Source of the DNA: Pseudomonas sp. WN033
Lineage (GTDB): Bacteria > Pseudomonadota > Gammaproteobacteria > Pseudomonadales > Pseudomonadaceae
Assembly (NCBI GenBank): GCA_002287035.1
Contig: NSKG01000001.1
Span: 124,001-188,000, forward strand
DNA length: 64,000 nt
Direction: 5' to 3'
In this document: in pieces, positions 42,447 through 52,644 of the stretch
How positions within the stretch are numbered: position 1 is the first letter of the stretch
Layout: the number at the start of each line of letters is the position of its first letter
Notes under the pieces: model-generated
Databases searched by the model: none
What the model was told of the DNA's origin: nothing
Seen by the model: the letters and a program-made list of their open reading frames with translations, nothing else
Translations under genes and position numbers: made by a program

Positions 42447-43924
42447 AGCTGGAACGTTTTCAGATGTGCATCGACGGCCAATGGGTCGATGCGCTGTCCG
42501 GCAACACCTTTGAGAGTCTGAATCCGGCTGTGGCCGAGCCTTGGGCGATCCTGCCCGATGCCGATGAAGCCGATGTCGAGCGCGCCGTCCAGGCCGCTCA
42601 GCGGGCTTTCGAGAACCCGGCCTGGCGCGGGCTGAACGCTACCGCCCGGGGCAAGTTGCTACGCCGTCTGGGTGACCTGATCGCCGAGAATAAGGAACAC
42701 CTGGCGCAACTGGAAAGCCGCGACAACGGCAAGCTGATCCGCGAAACCCGCGGTCAGGTTGGTTATCTGCCAGAGTTTTTCCATTACACCGCCGGCCTGG
42801 CCGACAAGCTTGAAGGTGGCACCCTGCCGCTGGACAAGCCCGACCTGTTTGCCTACACCGTGCACGAACCGCTGGGCGTAGTGGCCGGGATCATTCCCTG
42901 GAACAGCCCGCTGTATCTGACCGCGATCAAGCTGGCCCCGGCCCTGGCCGCCGGCAACACCATTGTGCTCAAGCCCTCCGAGCACGCCTCGGCCACCATT
43001 CTCGAACTGGCGCGTCTGGCGCTTGAGGCCGGGATTCCGGCCGGAGTGGTGAACGTGGTTACCGGCTTTGGCCCAAGCACCGGTGCCGCCCTGACCCGCC
43101 ACCCGCTGGTGCGCAAGGTCGCCTTCACCGGCGGCACCGCGACCGCCCGTCATGTGGTGCGCAGCAGCGCCGAGAACTTCGCCAAGCTGTCGCTGGAGCT
43201 GGGCGGTAAGTCGCCCAACATCATCTTTGCCGATGCCGATCTGGACAGCGCCATCAATGGCGTGGTGGCCGGTATCTATGCCGCCTCCGGACAAAGCTGC
43301 GTGGCCGGCTCCAGATTGCTGGTACAGGACGAAATCTATGACCAGTTCGTCGAACGCCTGATTGAGCGGGCCAAGCGTATCCGCATTGGCAACCCGCAGG
43401 ACGAAACCAGCGAGATGGGACCGCTGGCTACCGCCCAACAGTTGGCGGTGGTCGAAGGTCTGGTTGCCGACGCTCAGGCCGAGGGCGCTCGACTGCGCCT
43501 GGGGGGCAAGCGCGCAAACATCGACAGCCAGGGCTGGTATTACGAGCCAACCCTGTTCGAATGCGACAGCAACTCGATGAAGATCATGCAGGAAGAAGTC
43601 TTTGGCCCGGTTGCCTCGGTAATCCGCTTCAAGACTGAAGCCCAAGCCCTGGCTATTGCCAACGACTCGCAGTTCGGCCTGGCCGCTGGCATCTGGACCC
43701 GCGACCTGGGTCGCGCCCACCGCCTGGCTCGGGACGTGCGCTCAGGAATCATCTGGGTCAACACCTACCGGGCGGTCTCGGCCATGGCGCCGATTGGCGG
43801 CTTTGGCAACAGCGGCTATGGCCGCGAGAGCGGGATCGATTCGGTCCTGGCCTACACCGAACTCAAGACGGTCTGGATCAATCTGTCGCAACAGCCGATG
43901 CCCGACCCCTTTGTCATGCGTTAA
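42443..43924 (+). CDS. NAD(P)-dependent aldehyde dehydrogenase 1
   Basis: 493 aa. Catalytic Glu252 (LELGGKSPN) and Cys286 (SGQSCVAG) are intact, as are PWNSPLYL and GFGNSGYGRESG. It oxidises an aldehyde or lactol to an acid with NAD(P). The ATG at 42443 overlaps the hydrolase stop and gives a normal N-terminus. In the trigonelline pathway of Acinetobacter a dehydrogenase (TgnC) acts on the first ring-opened intermediate; this enzyme sits in the matching context. The substrate is not proven. Confidence 0.9.
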   Translation: MKLERFQMCIDGQWVDALSGNTFESLNPAVAEPWAILPDADEADVERAVQAAQRAFENPAWRGLNATARGKLLRRLGDLIAENKEHLAQLESRDNGKLIRETRGQVGYLPEFFHYTAGLADKLEGGTLPLDKPDLFAYTVHEPLGVVAGIIPWNSPLYLTAIKLAPALAAGNTIVLKPSEHASATILELARLALEAGIPAGVVNVVTGFGPSTGAALTRHPLVRKVAFTGGTATARHVVRSSAENFAKLSLELGGKSPNIIFADADLDSAINGVVAGIYAASGQSCVAGSRLLVQDEIYDQFVERLIERAKRIRIGNPQDETSEMGPLATAQQLAVVEGLVADAQAEGARLRLGGKRANIDSQGWYYEPTLFECDSNSMKIMQEEVFGPVASVIRFKTEAQALAIANDSQFGLAAGIWTRDLGRAHRLARDVRSGIIWVNTYRAVSAMAPIGGFGNSGYGRESGIDSVLAYTELKTVWINLSQQPMPDPFVMR

Positions 43925-43937
43925 GCGGAGAACCGAG

Positions 43938-44423
43938 ATGATCGATCCCAATGTCTACAAAACCGTAATGGGCTCCTTTCCCTCCGGCGTGACCGTGGTC
44001 ACCACCCTGGACACGGAAGGCGATATCGTCGGCATCACCGCCAGCGCCTTCAGCGCCCTGTCGCTCGATCCGGCGCTGGTACTGTTCTGCCCCAATTACT
44101 CATCGGACACCTATCCGATTCTGCGCGACAGCAAGCGCTTCGCCATTCACCTGCTCAGCGCCGAGCAGCAGACCGAGGCCTACGCCTTTGCCAAGAAAGG
44201 CAAGGACAAGACCGCCGGCATCGAGTGGCGCATGAGTGAGCTGGGCAACCCGCTGCTGGATGGCGCCACCGCCATCATCGAGTGCGAACTGTGGCGCGAG
44301 TATGACGGTGGCGATCACGCCATTATCGTCGGCGCGATCCAGAACCTGATCGTCCCCGAAGACGAGGTGGTGCCGATGATCTACCACCGCGGCAAGCTCG
44401 GCGCTCTGCCCGCGTTCGCCTGA
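43938..44423 (+). CDS. Flavin reductase (FMN-binding split barrel)
   Basis: 161 aa. It has FPSGVTVVTTLDTEGDIVGITASAFSALSLDPALVLFCPN, the flavin-reductase-like signature, and DHAIIVGAIQNL. It supplies reduced FMN to a two-component monooxygenase; the LLM protein encoded at 51446 is the expected partner and shares the regulon. CGGAGAACCGAG precedes the ATG at 43938. A rho-independent terminator follows 13 bp after its stop. Confidence 0.92.
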   Translation: MIDPNVYKTVMGSFPSGVTVVTTLDTEGDIVGITASAFSALSLDPALVLFCPNYSSDTYPILRDSKRFAIHLLSAEQQTEAYAFAKKGKDKTAGIEWRMSELGNPLLDGATAIIECELWREYDGGDHAIIVGAIQNLIVPEDEVVPMIYHRGKLGALPAFA

Positions 44424-44436
44424 GTTTCCATTTGGT

Positions 44437-44471
44437 CGCGCCCGGCCCCTCATCGGGCGCGGCCTGTTTTA
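44437..44471 (+). terminator. Internal terminator of the catabolic operon
   Basis: CGCGCCCG (44437-44444) pairs with CGGGCGCG (44454-44461), followed by GCCTGTTTTATT. It lies between the flavin reductase and the second dehydrogenase gene, so transcription of the downstream genes may be reduced or may rely on a separate start. Confidence 0.65.
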
Positions 44472-44526
44472 TTCATGCCCCTGGCCGGCCCATGGCCGGC
44501 AGTGGGCAGCGTTTGACGGAGCCAAC

Positions 44527-45966
44527 ATGAACCCACTGTTTCGCCAACAGGCCTTTATCGATGGCCAGTGGCTGGATGCCCAGAACGGCGCCACCACCAC
44601 GATCACCAATCCGGCCAACGGTCAGGCCATCGGTCAGGTACCCAACATGGGAGCCACGGAAACCCGTCAGGCGATTGCCGCTGCTAACCGGGCCTGGCCG
44701 GCCTGGCGGGCGTTGACCGCCAAGGAGCGCAGCACCCTGCTGCGCCGCTGGCATTCGCTGATGCTCGAACAAGCCGATGCCCTGGCCGAGCTGCTGACCC
44801 TGGAACAGGGCAAGCCGCTGGCCGAGGCCAAGGGTGAAATTATCTATGCCGCCAGCTTTATCGAGTGGTTTGCCGAAGAGGCCAAGCGCATCTATGGCGA
44901 TACTATCCCCAGCCACAAGGCCGATGCCCGGATCATCGTCAGCAAGCAGCCCATCGGCGTGGTGGCGGCAATCACCCCCTGGAACTTCCCCGCGGCAATG
45001 ATCACCCGCAAGGTTGGTCCGGCGCTGGCCGCTGGCTGTCCATGCATCATCAAACCGGCGCCGGAAACCCCGTTCACCGCTCTGGCCCTGGCAGCGCTGG
45101 CCGAGCAGGCCGGGATTCCGGCCGGCATTATCAACGTGATCACCGGCGATGCGGTCGCCATTGGTGGCGAGCTGACCGCCAGCGCCGATGTCCGCAAGCT
45201 GTCGTTCACCGGCTCGACGCCGATCGGCAAGCTGCTGATGGCGCAAAGTGCCGACACCCTGAAAAAAGTTTCGCTGGAGCTCGGAGGCAACGCGCCGTTC
45301 ATCGTCTTCGATGACGCCGATATCGACCGCGCGGTCGAGGGCGCGCTGATCGCCAAGTTCCGTAACGCCGGGCAGACCTGCGTCTGCGTCAATCGCTTTC
45401 TGGTGCAGAGCGGCGTCTATGACACCTTTGCCCAGCGACTGGCCGAGCGTGTGGCGGCCTTCACTATCGGCGACGGCTTCGGCGATGGCGTCAGCATTGG
45501 CCCGCTGATCAACGAGCGTGCGGTCAGCAAGGTCGAGGATCATGTTCAGGATGCGCTGAGCAAGGGTGCCAGGCGGCTGTGCGGCGGCGAGCGCCATCCG
45601 CTCGGGCATGGTTTCTTCCAGCCTACCGTGCTGGCCGATGTCAGCGCTGACATGAAGGTGGCCAGCGAGGAAACCTTCGGTCCGCTGGCCGCGCTGTTCC
45701 GCTTCGACACCGAGGAACAGGCCATTGCCATGGCCAACGCCACCGAATACGGACTGGCAGCCTACTGCTATACCCGCGACCTGGGTCGCGCCTGGCGCCT
45801 GTCCGAGACGCTGGAATACGGCATGGTCGGCATCAACGAAGGGCTGATTTCCACCGAAGTAGCGCCCTTTGGCGGCATCAAGTCCTCGGGACTGGGCCGC
45901 GAAGGGTCGAAATACGGTATCGAAGACTACCTGGAAATCAAATACACCCTGATGGGCGGGCTTTAA
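44527..45966 (+). CDS. Succinate-semialdehyde dehydrogenase-like (GabD type)
   Basis: 479 aa. It resembles GabD throughout: EQGKPLAEAKGEI, SKQPIGVVAAITPWNFP, Glu251 (LELGGNAPF), Cys285 in GQTCVCVNR with the neighbouring redox cysteine at 287, and GREGSKYGIEDYLEIKY at the end. GabD oxidises succinate semialdehyde to succinate, which joins the citric acid cycle. In trigonelline and pyridine pathways this is the last dedicated step. It is separated from the flavin reductase by a terminator-like hairpin, and probably cotranscribed with the next two genes. Confidence 0.9.
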   Translation: MNPLFRQQAFIDGQWLDAQNGATTTITNPANGQAIGQVPNMGATETRQAIAAANRAWPAWRALTAKERSTLLRRWHSLMLEQADALAELLTLEQGKPLAEAKGEIIYAASFIEWFAEEAKRIYGDTIPSHKADARIIVSKQPIGVVAAITPWNFPAAMITRKVGPALAAGCPCIIKPAPETPFTALALAALAEQAGIPAGIINVITGDAVAIGGELTASADVRKLSFTGSTPIGKLLMAQSADTLKKVSLELGGNAPFIVFDDADIDRAVEGALIAKFRNAGQTCVCVNRFLVQSGVYDTFAQRLAERVAAFTIGDGFGDGVSIGPLINERAVSKVEDHVQDALSKGARRLCGGERHPLGHGFFQPTVLADVSADMKVASEETFGPLAALFRFDTEEQAIAMANATEYGLAAYCYTRDLGRAWRLSETLEYGMVGINEGLISTEVAPFGGIKSSGLGREGSKYGIEDYLEIKYTLMGGL

Positions 45967-45984
45967 GCCGCCGGAGGATTGGTC

Positions 45985-46374
45985 ATGAGCAACGAAAAAT
46001 ACACCCGCGGTCTGGAGATTCGTACCCAGGTTCTGGGCCAGGAATACGTCAACAAGTCACTGCAGAACGCCGATGAGTTCAGCCGCCCACTGCAGGAACT
46101 GGTCACCGAGTACTGCTGGGGCCATGTCTGGGGCCGCGAAGGCTTATCCCTGAAAGAACGCAGCATGATAAACTTGGCCATGATTTCGGCGCTGAACCGG
46201 CCCCATGAGCTGAAACTGCACATTCGCGGTGCCCTGCGTAACGGCCTGAGCCCTGAGCAAATCCGTGAAATTCTGTTGCAGGTCGGCATCTACTGTGGCG
46301 TACCGGCTGCGGTCGACAGCTTCCGCATCGCCCGTGAGGCGCTTGCCGAGGCCGACAACGAGGCCCAGGGCTGA
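45985..46374 (+). CDS. Carboxymuconolactone decarboxylase (CMD) family protein
   Basis: 129 aa. It is a one-domain CMD fold: GLEIRTQVLGQEYVNKSL, EYCWGHVWGREGLSLKERSMINLAMISAL and GLSPEQIREILLQVGIYCGVPAAVDSF, close to PcaC-like decarboxylases. The AhpD-type CxxC pair is absent, so it is not a peroxidase partner. GGAGG lies 7 bp before the ATG at 45985. In this cluster it may handle a lactone or decarboxylation step (inference). Confidence 0.88.
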   Translation: MSNEKYTRGLEIRTQVLGQEYVNKSLQNADEFSRPLQELVTEYCWGHVWGREGLSLKERSMINLAMISALNRPHELKLHIRGALRNGLSPEQIREILLQVGIYCGVPAAVDSFRIAREALAEADNEAQG

Positions 46375-46450
46375 AGCGCGAAACCCAAACCGGCGGCGTC
46401 CCAGGATGCCGCCATCAGCCCTACGGATAGCCATAACCAGAGCGGACCCT

Positions 46451-47771
<1,321 letters not shown>

Positions 47772-47778
47772 CAGCGTT

Positions 47779-48066
47779 TCACAGACCTTCGACGATAATC
47801 ACCTCGGCCTCGGCCACCCCTTCACGCTGCCCCTTGGCCTGCTGGTATTCGGCCGAATGGTAACAGGCGATAGCCTGCTCATAGGAATCGAACTCGATCA
47901 CCACGCTGCGCTGCGGCGTGGCTCGCCCCTCCAGCGCCTCAGCCCGGCCACCCCGAGCCAGCATACGTGCGCCATACTTGGCGAAAGCCGCTGGCGCCAG
48001 GCGGATGTATTCGCTGTACTGATCAGGGTTGCTGACGTTGACGTGGGCAATCCAATAAGCCTTCAT
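47779..48066 (-). CDS. DUF1330 family protein
   Basis: 95 aa, ferredoxin-like fold of the DUF1330/EthD-related group: KAYWIAHVNVSNPDQYSEYIRLAPAAFAKYGARMLARGG, then RSVVIEFDSYEQAIACYHS. Function is unknown; such small proteins often accompany degradation enzymes. The ATG at 48066 has AGAAGGTC upstream; an in-frame start at 48111 falls inside operator 3 and is rejected. It diverges from the RibB paralogue and shares operator 3. Confidence 0.85.
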   Translation of the reverse strand: MKAYWIAHVNVSNPDQYSEYIRLAPAAFAKYGARMLARGGRAEALEGRATPQRSVVIEFDSYEQAIACYHSAEYQQAKGQREGVAEAEVIIVEGL

Positions 48067-48095
48067 ACTGACCTTCTGAATTCGTGGTAATTTGG

Positions 48096-48110
48096 TATTA
48101 TGGTATACCA
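48096..48110. promoter_or_regulatory. Operator 3 of the TATTATGGTATACCA regulon
   Basis: The same 15-mer; palindrome ATGGTATACCAT is at 48100-48111. It lies about midway between the divergent starts of the DUF1330 gene (48066) and the RibB paralogue (48148), so it can control both. Confidence 0.78.
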
Positions 48111-48147
48111 TTAATTCGATAAAACAGCCAGACCAGGAGCACCCGTC

Positions 48148-49257
48148 ATGCCATTCGACCGCATCGAAGACATCATTGAAGACTTCCGCCAGGGCAAGAT
48201 GGTGCTGCTGGTAGACGACGAAGATCGCGAGAACGAAGGTGACCTGTTGCTGGCCGCGGAAAAATGCACCACCTCAGCGATCAACTTCATGGCCCGTGAG
48301 GCCCGTGGCCTGATCTGCCTGACCCTGACCGAGGAGCACTGCCAGCGCCTGGAACTCAATCCCATGGTGCCGCACAACGGCAGCCCGTTCGCCACCGCGT
48401 TCACCGTCTCGATCGAAGCAGCCCAGGGCGTTACTACCGGCATTTCCGCCGCTGACCGGGCCCACACCATTCTCACTGCGGTAGCACCGGATGCCCGCGC
48501 CGAAGATCTGGTACAGCCCGGGCATATCTTCCCCCTGCGTGCCCGTGAAGGTGGAGTGCTGACCCGCGCCGGGCACACGGAAGCTGGCTGCGACCTGGCC
48601 CGGCTGGCGGGTCTTACCCCTGCGGCGGTAATTGTCGAGGTAATGAATGAAGACGGCACCATGGCCCGACGACCCGAGCTGGAAATCTTCGCCAAGCAGC
48701 ACGGCATTCGTATCGGCACCATCGCCGATCTGATCCATTACCGGCTGAGCACCGAGCACACCGTTACCCGCATTGGCGAGCGCGAACTGCCAACGGTGCA
48801 TGGCAACTTCCGCCTGGTGACCTACGAGGACCGCATCGAAGGCGGCGTTCACATGGCGATGGTCATGGGCGATATCCGGCGTGAACAGCCAACTCTGGTG
48901 CGGGTCCATGTCATCGATCCGCTGCGCGATCTGGTTGGCGCCGAATACACAGGCCCGAAGAACTGGACCCTGTGGGCAGCGCTGGAAAAAGTCGCCGAGG
49001 TTGGTCATGGCGTTGTAGTAGTGCTGGCCAACAACGAATCGTCCCAGGCCCTGCTGGAACGGGTGCCGCAACTCACCCAGCCACGCCGGCCCTACAACCG
49101 CTCCCAGTCACGAATCTATTCCGAAGTCGGCACCGGGGCACAGATTCTTCAGGACCTGGGCGTTGGCAAACTGCGCCACCTGGGCCCGCCACTGAAATAC
49201 GCCGGCCTGACAGGCTACGATCTGGAAGTAGTGGAAAGCATCCCGTTCGAAGGTTGA
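48148..49257 (+). CDS. ribB: 3,4-dihydroxy-2-butanone 4-phosphate synthase paralogue (RibB with degenerate RibA half)
   Basis: 369 aa. Residues 1-205 are RibB with intact active-site segments ([39 protein letters not shown]). Residues ~210-365 follow the GTP cyclohydrolase II fold, but the zinc cysteines (CxDxLGSxRCDCG) are missing, so only the RibB reaction, which starts riboflavin synthesis from ribulose 5-phosphate, is expected. No FMN riboswitch fits in the 36-bp leader; operator 3 stands there instead. It is thus probably an inducible copy that raises flavin supply for the flavin-dependent oxygenase (inference). Confidence 0.88.
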   Translation: MPFDRIEDIIEDFRQGKMVLLVDDEDRENEGDLLLAAEKCTTSAINFMAREARGLICLTLTEEHCQRLELNPMVPHNGSPFATAFTVSIEAAQGVTTGISAADRAHTILTAVAPDARAEDLVQPGHIFPLRAREGGVLTRAGHTEAGCDLARLAGLTPAAVIVEVMNEDGTMARRPELEIFAKQHGIRIGTIADLIHYRLSTEHTVTRIGERELPTVHGNFRLVTYEDRIEGGVHMAMVMGDIRREQPTLVRVHVIDPLRDLVGAEYTGPKNWTLWAALEKVAEVGHGVVVVLANNESSQALLERVPQLTQPRRPYNRSQSRIYSEVGTGAQILQDLGVGKLRHLGPPLKYAGLTGYDLEVVESIPFEG

Positions 49258-49265
49258 ACAGGATC

Positions 49266-49286
49266 AGGGCCGTCACTGACGGCCCT
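49266..49286. terminator. Hairpin between convergent genes
   Basis: AGGGCCGTCA-C-TGACGGCCCT is a 10-bp perfect inverted repeat between the RibB paralogue (+) and the chemoreceptor gene (-). It could end transcripts from both sides, though no U-tract follows. Confidence 0.6.
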
Positions 49287-49298
49287 GGAAACCTGGAC

Positions 49299-51245
49299 TC
49301 AGGTCTTGAAGCGTCGAACCAGACTATTGAGAGTATCCGACAAACCAGTCAGGGTCTGGGCATCGGCCCGGGTGGCATTAGCCAGTTCAGCCACCTGCTG
49401 TGAGTCACCGTGGATCTGACTGATGTGGCGATTGATGTCTTCAGCAACCTGATGCTGCTCTTCAGCCGCCGTGGCGATCTGGGTATTCATATCGCGGATC
49501 CGGTCCACCGCCTCGCGAATCAGCTCGAAGCTCGAGCGCGCCTCGCTGATTGAGCTGACCGTCTGCTGGGACACCTCCAGGCTACTGTGCATCTGCCGGG
49601 CGGTAGCCTGGGTGCGCTGAGCCAGGCGACCAAGCAAACCATCAATCTCTTCGGTGGAGTCGGCCGTGCGCTTGGCCAGCGCCCGCACCTCATCGGCCAC
49701 CACGGCAAATCCACGCCCTTGCTCACCTGCCCGGGCAGCCTCAATCGCGGCATTGAGCGCCAACAGGTTGGTCTGCTCGGCAATCGCATTGATGGTGCCA
49801 AGAATCGACTGGATCGCATTGCTGTCCTGCTCCAGTTGCTGCATTGCCTGAGCCGCCTGTTCAATCTCGCCACTCAACCGGCCAACGCTGTCAACCGACG
49901 CATCGATCTGCTGCTGGCCGGCATGCACCTGACTCTGTCCTTGATCGGCCGAGTTGGCGGCCTGACTGCAGGAGCGAGCCACCTCATTGGCGGTCATCAC
50001 CATTTCATGGAAAGCGGTAGATACCATGTCCACGGCCTCGCGCTGGCGGGCTGCAACCTCGGCCAACTCTTCCGAAACCTGGGTGGCGCTGCTGGAACTG
50101 CTGTGGATTTGTCCGGCAGCCTGGGCTATGCGCTGAACCAGATCACGAATGGCACCGAGGAACTGATTGAACCAGCCGGCCAGTTGCGCGGTTTCATCCC
50201 GGCCACGCACCACCAGATTGGTGGTCAGATCTCCCTCCCCCTGAGCTATCCCCTCAAGCCCATTGCTAACCGCCTGGATCGGCCGGGTAATCAAGCCCGC
50301 ACTCAGAGCCCCCAGAGCGGCAAAAGCGAATGCGGCCAGGGCGGCAATCAGGGCAATGATCCAGGTCAGCCGACTAGCCCCGGCCATGACCTCCTGCTCG
50401 CGGATCAGGCCGATGAACTGCCAGCCCAGCGTCTCGGAGGTGTAAACATTGGCCATATAACGCTCGCCACCCAGCATCACCTCCACCGAGCCCCCATTAG
50501 CAGCGGCCAGTTGGGCGTAGCTGGGACCAAGATCGGCCAGTTGCCGGAAGTTGTTCTCCGGCCGGCGCGGGTCGACCAGCACGGTGCCATTACTCTCGAT
50601 CAGCATTAGGTAACCGCTCTGCCCCAGCTTGATGTCGCGCACAATGTCGGTGAGTTGCTGTAGCGATACGTCGATATTGACCACCCCGCCCTGGTTACCC
50701 AGCCGATTGGCAAAGCTGCGCACCGTGCTGACCAGTACCACATCATCATCAGCCCAGTAGTAGGCTTCGGTGCGCTGGACCTTGCCCGGCTCAGCCATAG
50801 CCCGCTGATACCAGGGCCGAGTGCGTGGATCGTAGTCGCTCAAATTGGGGTCGCCGGGCCAGAACAGGTAGCCACCTTCACGCGTTCCCAATGACACATA
50901 GGCATAGGCCGGATGGCTGGCGGCCAGCCCGGCAAACAGCTCAAACACCGCCCGGTCCTGCTCACCTTCGGGCTGACGGGCGCTGCGCGCATCGACATAA
51001 CGCTTGAACTCTCCGTCAATGTTCTTCAGCAGTGGATGCGCCGCCAGGAATTCAACATTCTGACTAATGCCCTCGAAAAACAGTTGCATGGCGGTTTCGA
51101 CCTGCCGGATTTCGCGCCCACTGCTATCAATAAAATCATCTCTGGCGGCTTCACGCAGGTTCAGTACAACCAGCAACGCCACCAGCATGACCGGCAAACT
51201 GGCAATGATCGCAAACGTCATGATGAGCTTGTGTCGGATGCTCAT
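49299..51245 (-). CDS. Methyl-accepting chemotaxis protein with dCache sensor
   Basis: 648 aa. A first membrane helix (~8-28), a periplasmic dCache domain (~35-280) with [13 protein letters not shown] and [15 protein letters not shown], a second membrane helix (~283-305), HAMP, and a signalling domain with the hairpin [24 protein letters not shown]. dCache receptors with this R-x-W-Y pattern bind amino acids, amines or related small ligands. Operator 4 lies 54 bp before its start, so the cell would make it together with the catabolic enzymes and probably swim toward the growth substrate (inference). Confidence 0.92.
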   Translation of the reverse strand: MSIRHKLIMTFAIIASLPVMLVALLVVLNLREAARDDFIDSSGREIRQVETAMQLFFEGISQNVEFLAAHPLLKNIDGEFKRYVDARSARQPEGEQDRAVFELFAGLAASHPAYAYVSLGTREGGYLFWPGDPNLSDYDPRTRPWYQRAMAEPGKVQRTEAYYWADDDVVLVSTVRSFANRLGNQGGVVNIDVSLQQLTDIVRDIKLGQSGYLMLIESNGTVLVDPRRPENNFRQLADLGPSYAQLAAANGGSVEVMLGGERYMANVYTSETLGWQFIGLIREQEVMAGASRLTWIIALIAALAAFAFAALGALSAGLITRPIQAVSNGLEGIAQGEGDLTTNLVVRGRDETAQLAGWFNQFLGAIRDLVQRIAQAAGQIHSSSSSATQVSEELAEVAARQREAVDMVSTAFHEMVMTANEVARSCSQAANSADQGQSQVHAGQQQIDASVDSVGRLSGEIEQAAQAMQQLEQDSNAIQSILGTINAIAEQTNLLALNAAIEAARAGEQGRGFAVVADEVRALAKRTADSTEEIDGLLGRLAQRTQATARQMHSSLEVSQQTVSSISEARSSFELIREAVDRIRDMNTQIATAAEEQHQVAEDINRHISQIHGDSQQVAELANATRADAQTLTGLSDTLNSLVRRFKT

Positions 51246-51294
51246 GGCCCCTCCCTAGATAAACGGTACGGTGAAATGGTTTTAAGATATTCCA

Positions 51295-51309
51295 TATTAT
51301 GGTATACCA
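51295..51309. promoter_or_regulatory. Operator 4 of the TATTATGGTATACCA regulon
   Basis: The same 15-mer; here the last palindrome base differs (ATGGTATACCAA). It lies between the divergent chemoreceptor gene (start 51245) and the LLM monooxygenase gene (start 51446). Confidence 0.75.
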
Positions 51310-51445
51310 ATATCCAGTGATCTGCTGCACTTTGCTAGTACGCCAAGATCAGGCGTGATCGACACCCGATAGCCGCGCAGGGACACTTAAACCAAGCCGG
51401 CCAAACGATGGTCAAACCAACAAGTACAGGTTCGAGGACAGTCAT

Positions 51446-52489
51446 ATGAAGTTTTCATTGTTCGTGCATATGGAGCGCTACGACGATCAGGTCAGCCACC
51501 GGGAGCTTTTTGAAAACCTCACCGAACTGACCCTGATGGCCGAAGCCGGTGGGTTCTCCACCGTCTGGATCGGCGAACACCATTCGATGGACTACACCAT
51601 CGCCCCCAGCCCTATGCCGCTGCTGGCCAACCTCGCCGCTCGTACCACTACCATTCGTCTGGGTGCCGGCACTCTGATCGCCCCGTTCTGGCACCCCATT
51701 CGGGCTGCCGGCGAGTGCGCTCTGCTGGATGTGATCAGCAACGGCCGGATGGAAGTGGGTCTGGCCCGTGGCGCCTACCAGTTCGAGTTCGACCGTTTGG
51801 CTGGCGGTATGCCTGCTACCGACGGCGGTCAGCATCTGCGCGAGATGGTGCCGGCGATCAAGGCACTTTGGCAGGGTGACTACGCCCACGATGGCGCGCT
51901 CTGGAAATTCCCGACCTCGACCTCCTCACCGCGCCCGATTCAGCAGCCGCATCCGCCGGTCTGGATTGCTGCACGCGATCCAGACTCGCACAACTTCGCG
52001 GTCAAGAATGGCTGCAACGTGATGGTCACCCCGCTGATGAAGGGCGATGAAGAAGTGGTCGACCTGAAGAACAAGTTCGACACCGCACTGGCCAACAACC
52101 CGGACGTACCCCGCCCGCAGATCATGGTGCTGCGGCATACCTTTGTGCACAGTCCTGATCAGCCGGATGGCTGGAAAGTCGGGGCTGAAGGCATCTCGCG
52201 CTTCTACCGCACCTTCGACGCCTGGTTCGGCAACAAGCAGATTCCGGTCAACGGCCTGCTGCCGCCCAGCCCGGAAGAGAAGTTCAAGGAGCGCCCGGAG
52301 TTCGAACTGGAGAACATCCGCAAGAACACCATGGTCGGCACGCCGGACGAGATCATCGCCCGCCTGCGTCACTATCAGGAACTGGGAGTGGACGAATTCA
52401 GCTTCTGGACCGACAACACCCTGTCGCACGAAGAGAAGAAGAAGTCACTCGAACTGTTCATCAACCACGTAGTGCCAGCGTTTCGCTGA
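51446..52489 (+). CDS. LLM-class flavin-dependent monooxygenase
   Basis: 347 aa, bacterial luciferase-like fold. It begins MKFSLFVHMERYDDQVSHRELF and has FSTVWIGEHHSMDYTIAPSP, TTIRLGAGTLIAPFWHPIRAAGECALLDVISNGRMEVGLARG. These are two-component oxygenases that use FMNH2 from a partner reductase; relatives cleave the rings of uracil (RutA), pyridine and trigonelline (TgnA). The reductase partner is probably the gene at 43938. It stands alone behind operator 4 and probably catalyses the first, ring-opening step. The substrate is inferred, not shown. Confidence 0.9.
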   Translation: MKFSLFVHMERYDDQVSHRELFENLTELTLMAEAGGFSTVWIGEHHSMDYTIAPSPMPLLANLAARTTTIRLGAGTLIAPFWHPIRAAGECALLDVISNGRMEVGLARGAYQFEFDRLAGGMPATDGGQHLREMVPAIKALWQGDYAHDGALWKFPTSTSSPRPIQQPHPPVWIAARDPDSHNFAVKNGCNVMVTPLMKGDEEVVDLKNKFDTALANNPDVPRPQIMVLRHTFVHSPDQPDGWKVGAEGISRFYRTFDAWFGNKQIPVNGLLPPSPEEKFKERPEFELENIRKNTMVGTPDEIIARLRHYQELGVDEFSFWTDNTLSHEEKKKSLELFINHVVPAFR

Positions 52490-52522
52490 GAACTGGCCGC
52501 GCTCTGAACAGGAAGTGCGGAC

Positions 52523-52548
52523 AAAAAAATGCGCGGCCGAAGCCGCGC
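52523..52548 (-). terminator. Rho-independent terminator of the exaC-type gene
   Basis: On the minus strand GCGCGGC-TTCG-GCCGCGC (UUCG tetraloop, 7-bp stem) is followed by A and seven T residues. It lies ~100 bp past the stop of the aldehyde dehydrogenase on that strand. The stem may also help end the LLM transcript on the other strand. Confidence 0.85.
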
Positions 52549-52601
52549 CAATCTCACGAACATTAGGACAACGACCGGGCTCTGCCGAGCCCGGGTACCG
52601 C

Positions 52602-52635
52602 AATCATGGCCGGAGGAGCAGGACCGGCCATGATT
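52602..52635. repeat. Perfect 12-bp inverted repeat
   Basis: AATCATGGCCGG (52602-52613) and CCGGCCATGATT (52624-52635) around a 10-nt loop, just past the exaC-type stop and before the terminator. A second short hairpin with CGGGCTC arms precedes it at ~52576. They may protect the transcript end. Confidence 0.6.
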
Positions 52636-52644
52636 AACCCAGGC

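Noticed and set aside
48112-48147. FMN riboswitch before the RibB paralogue
   Set aside because: The gap is only 36 bp and no RFN element segments are present.
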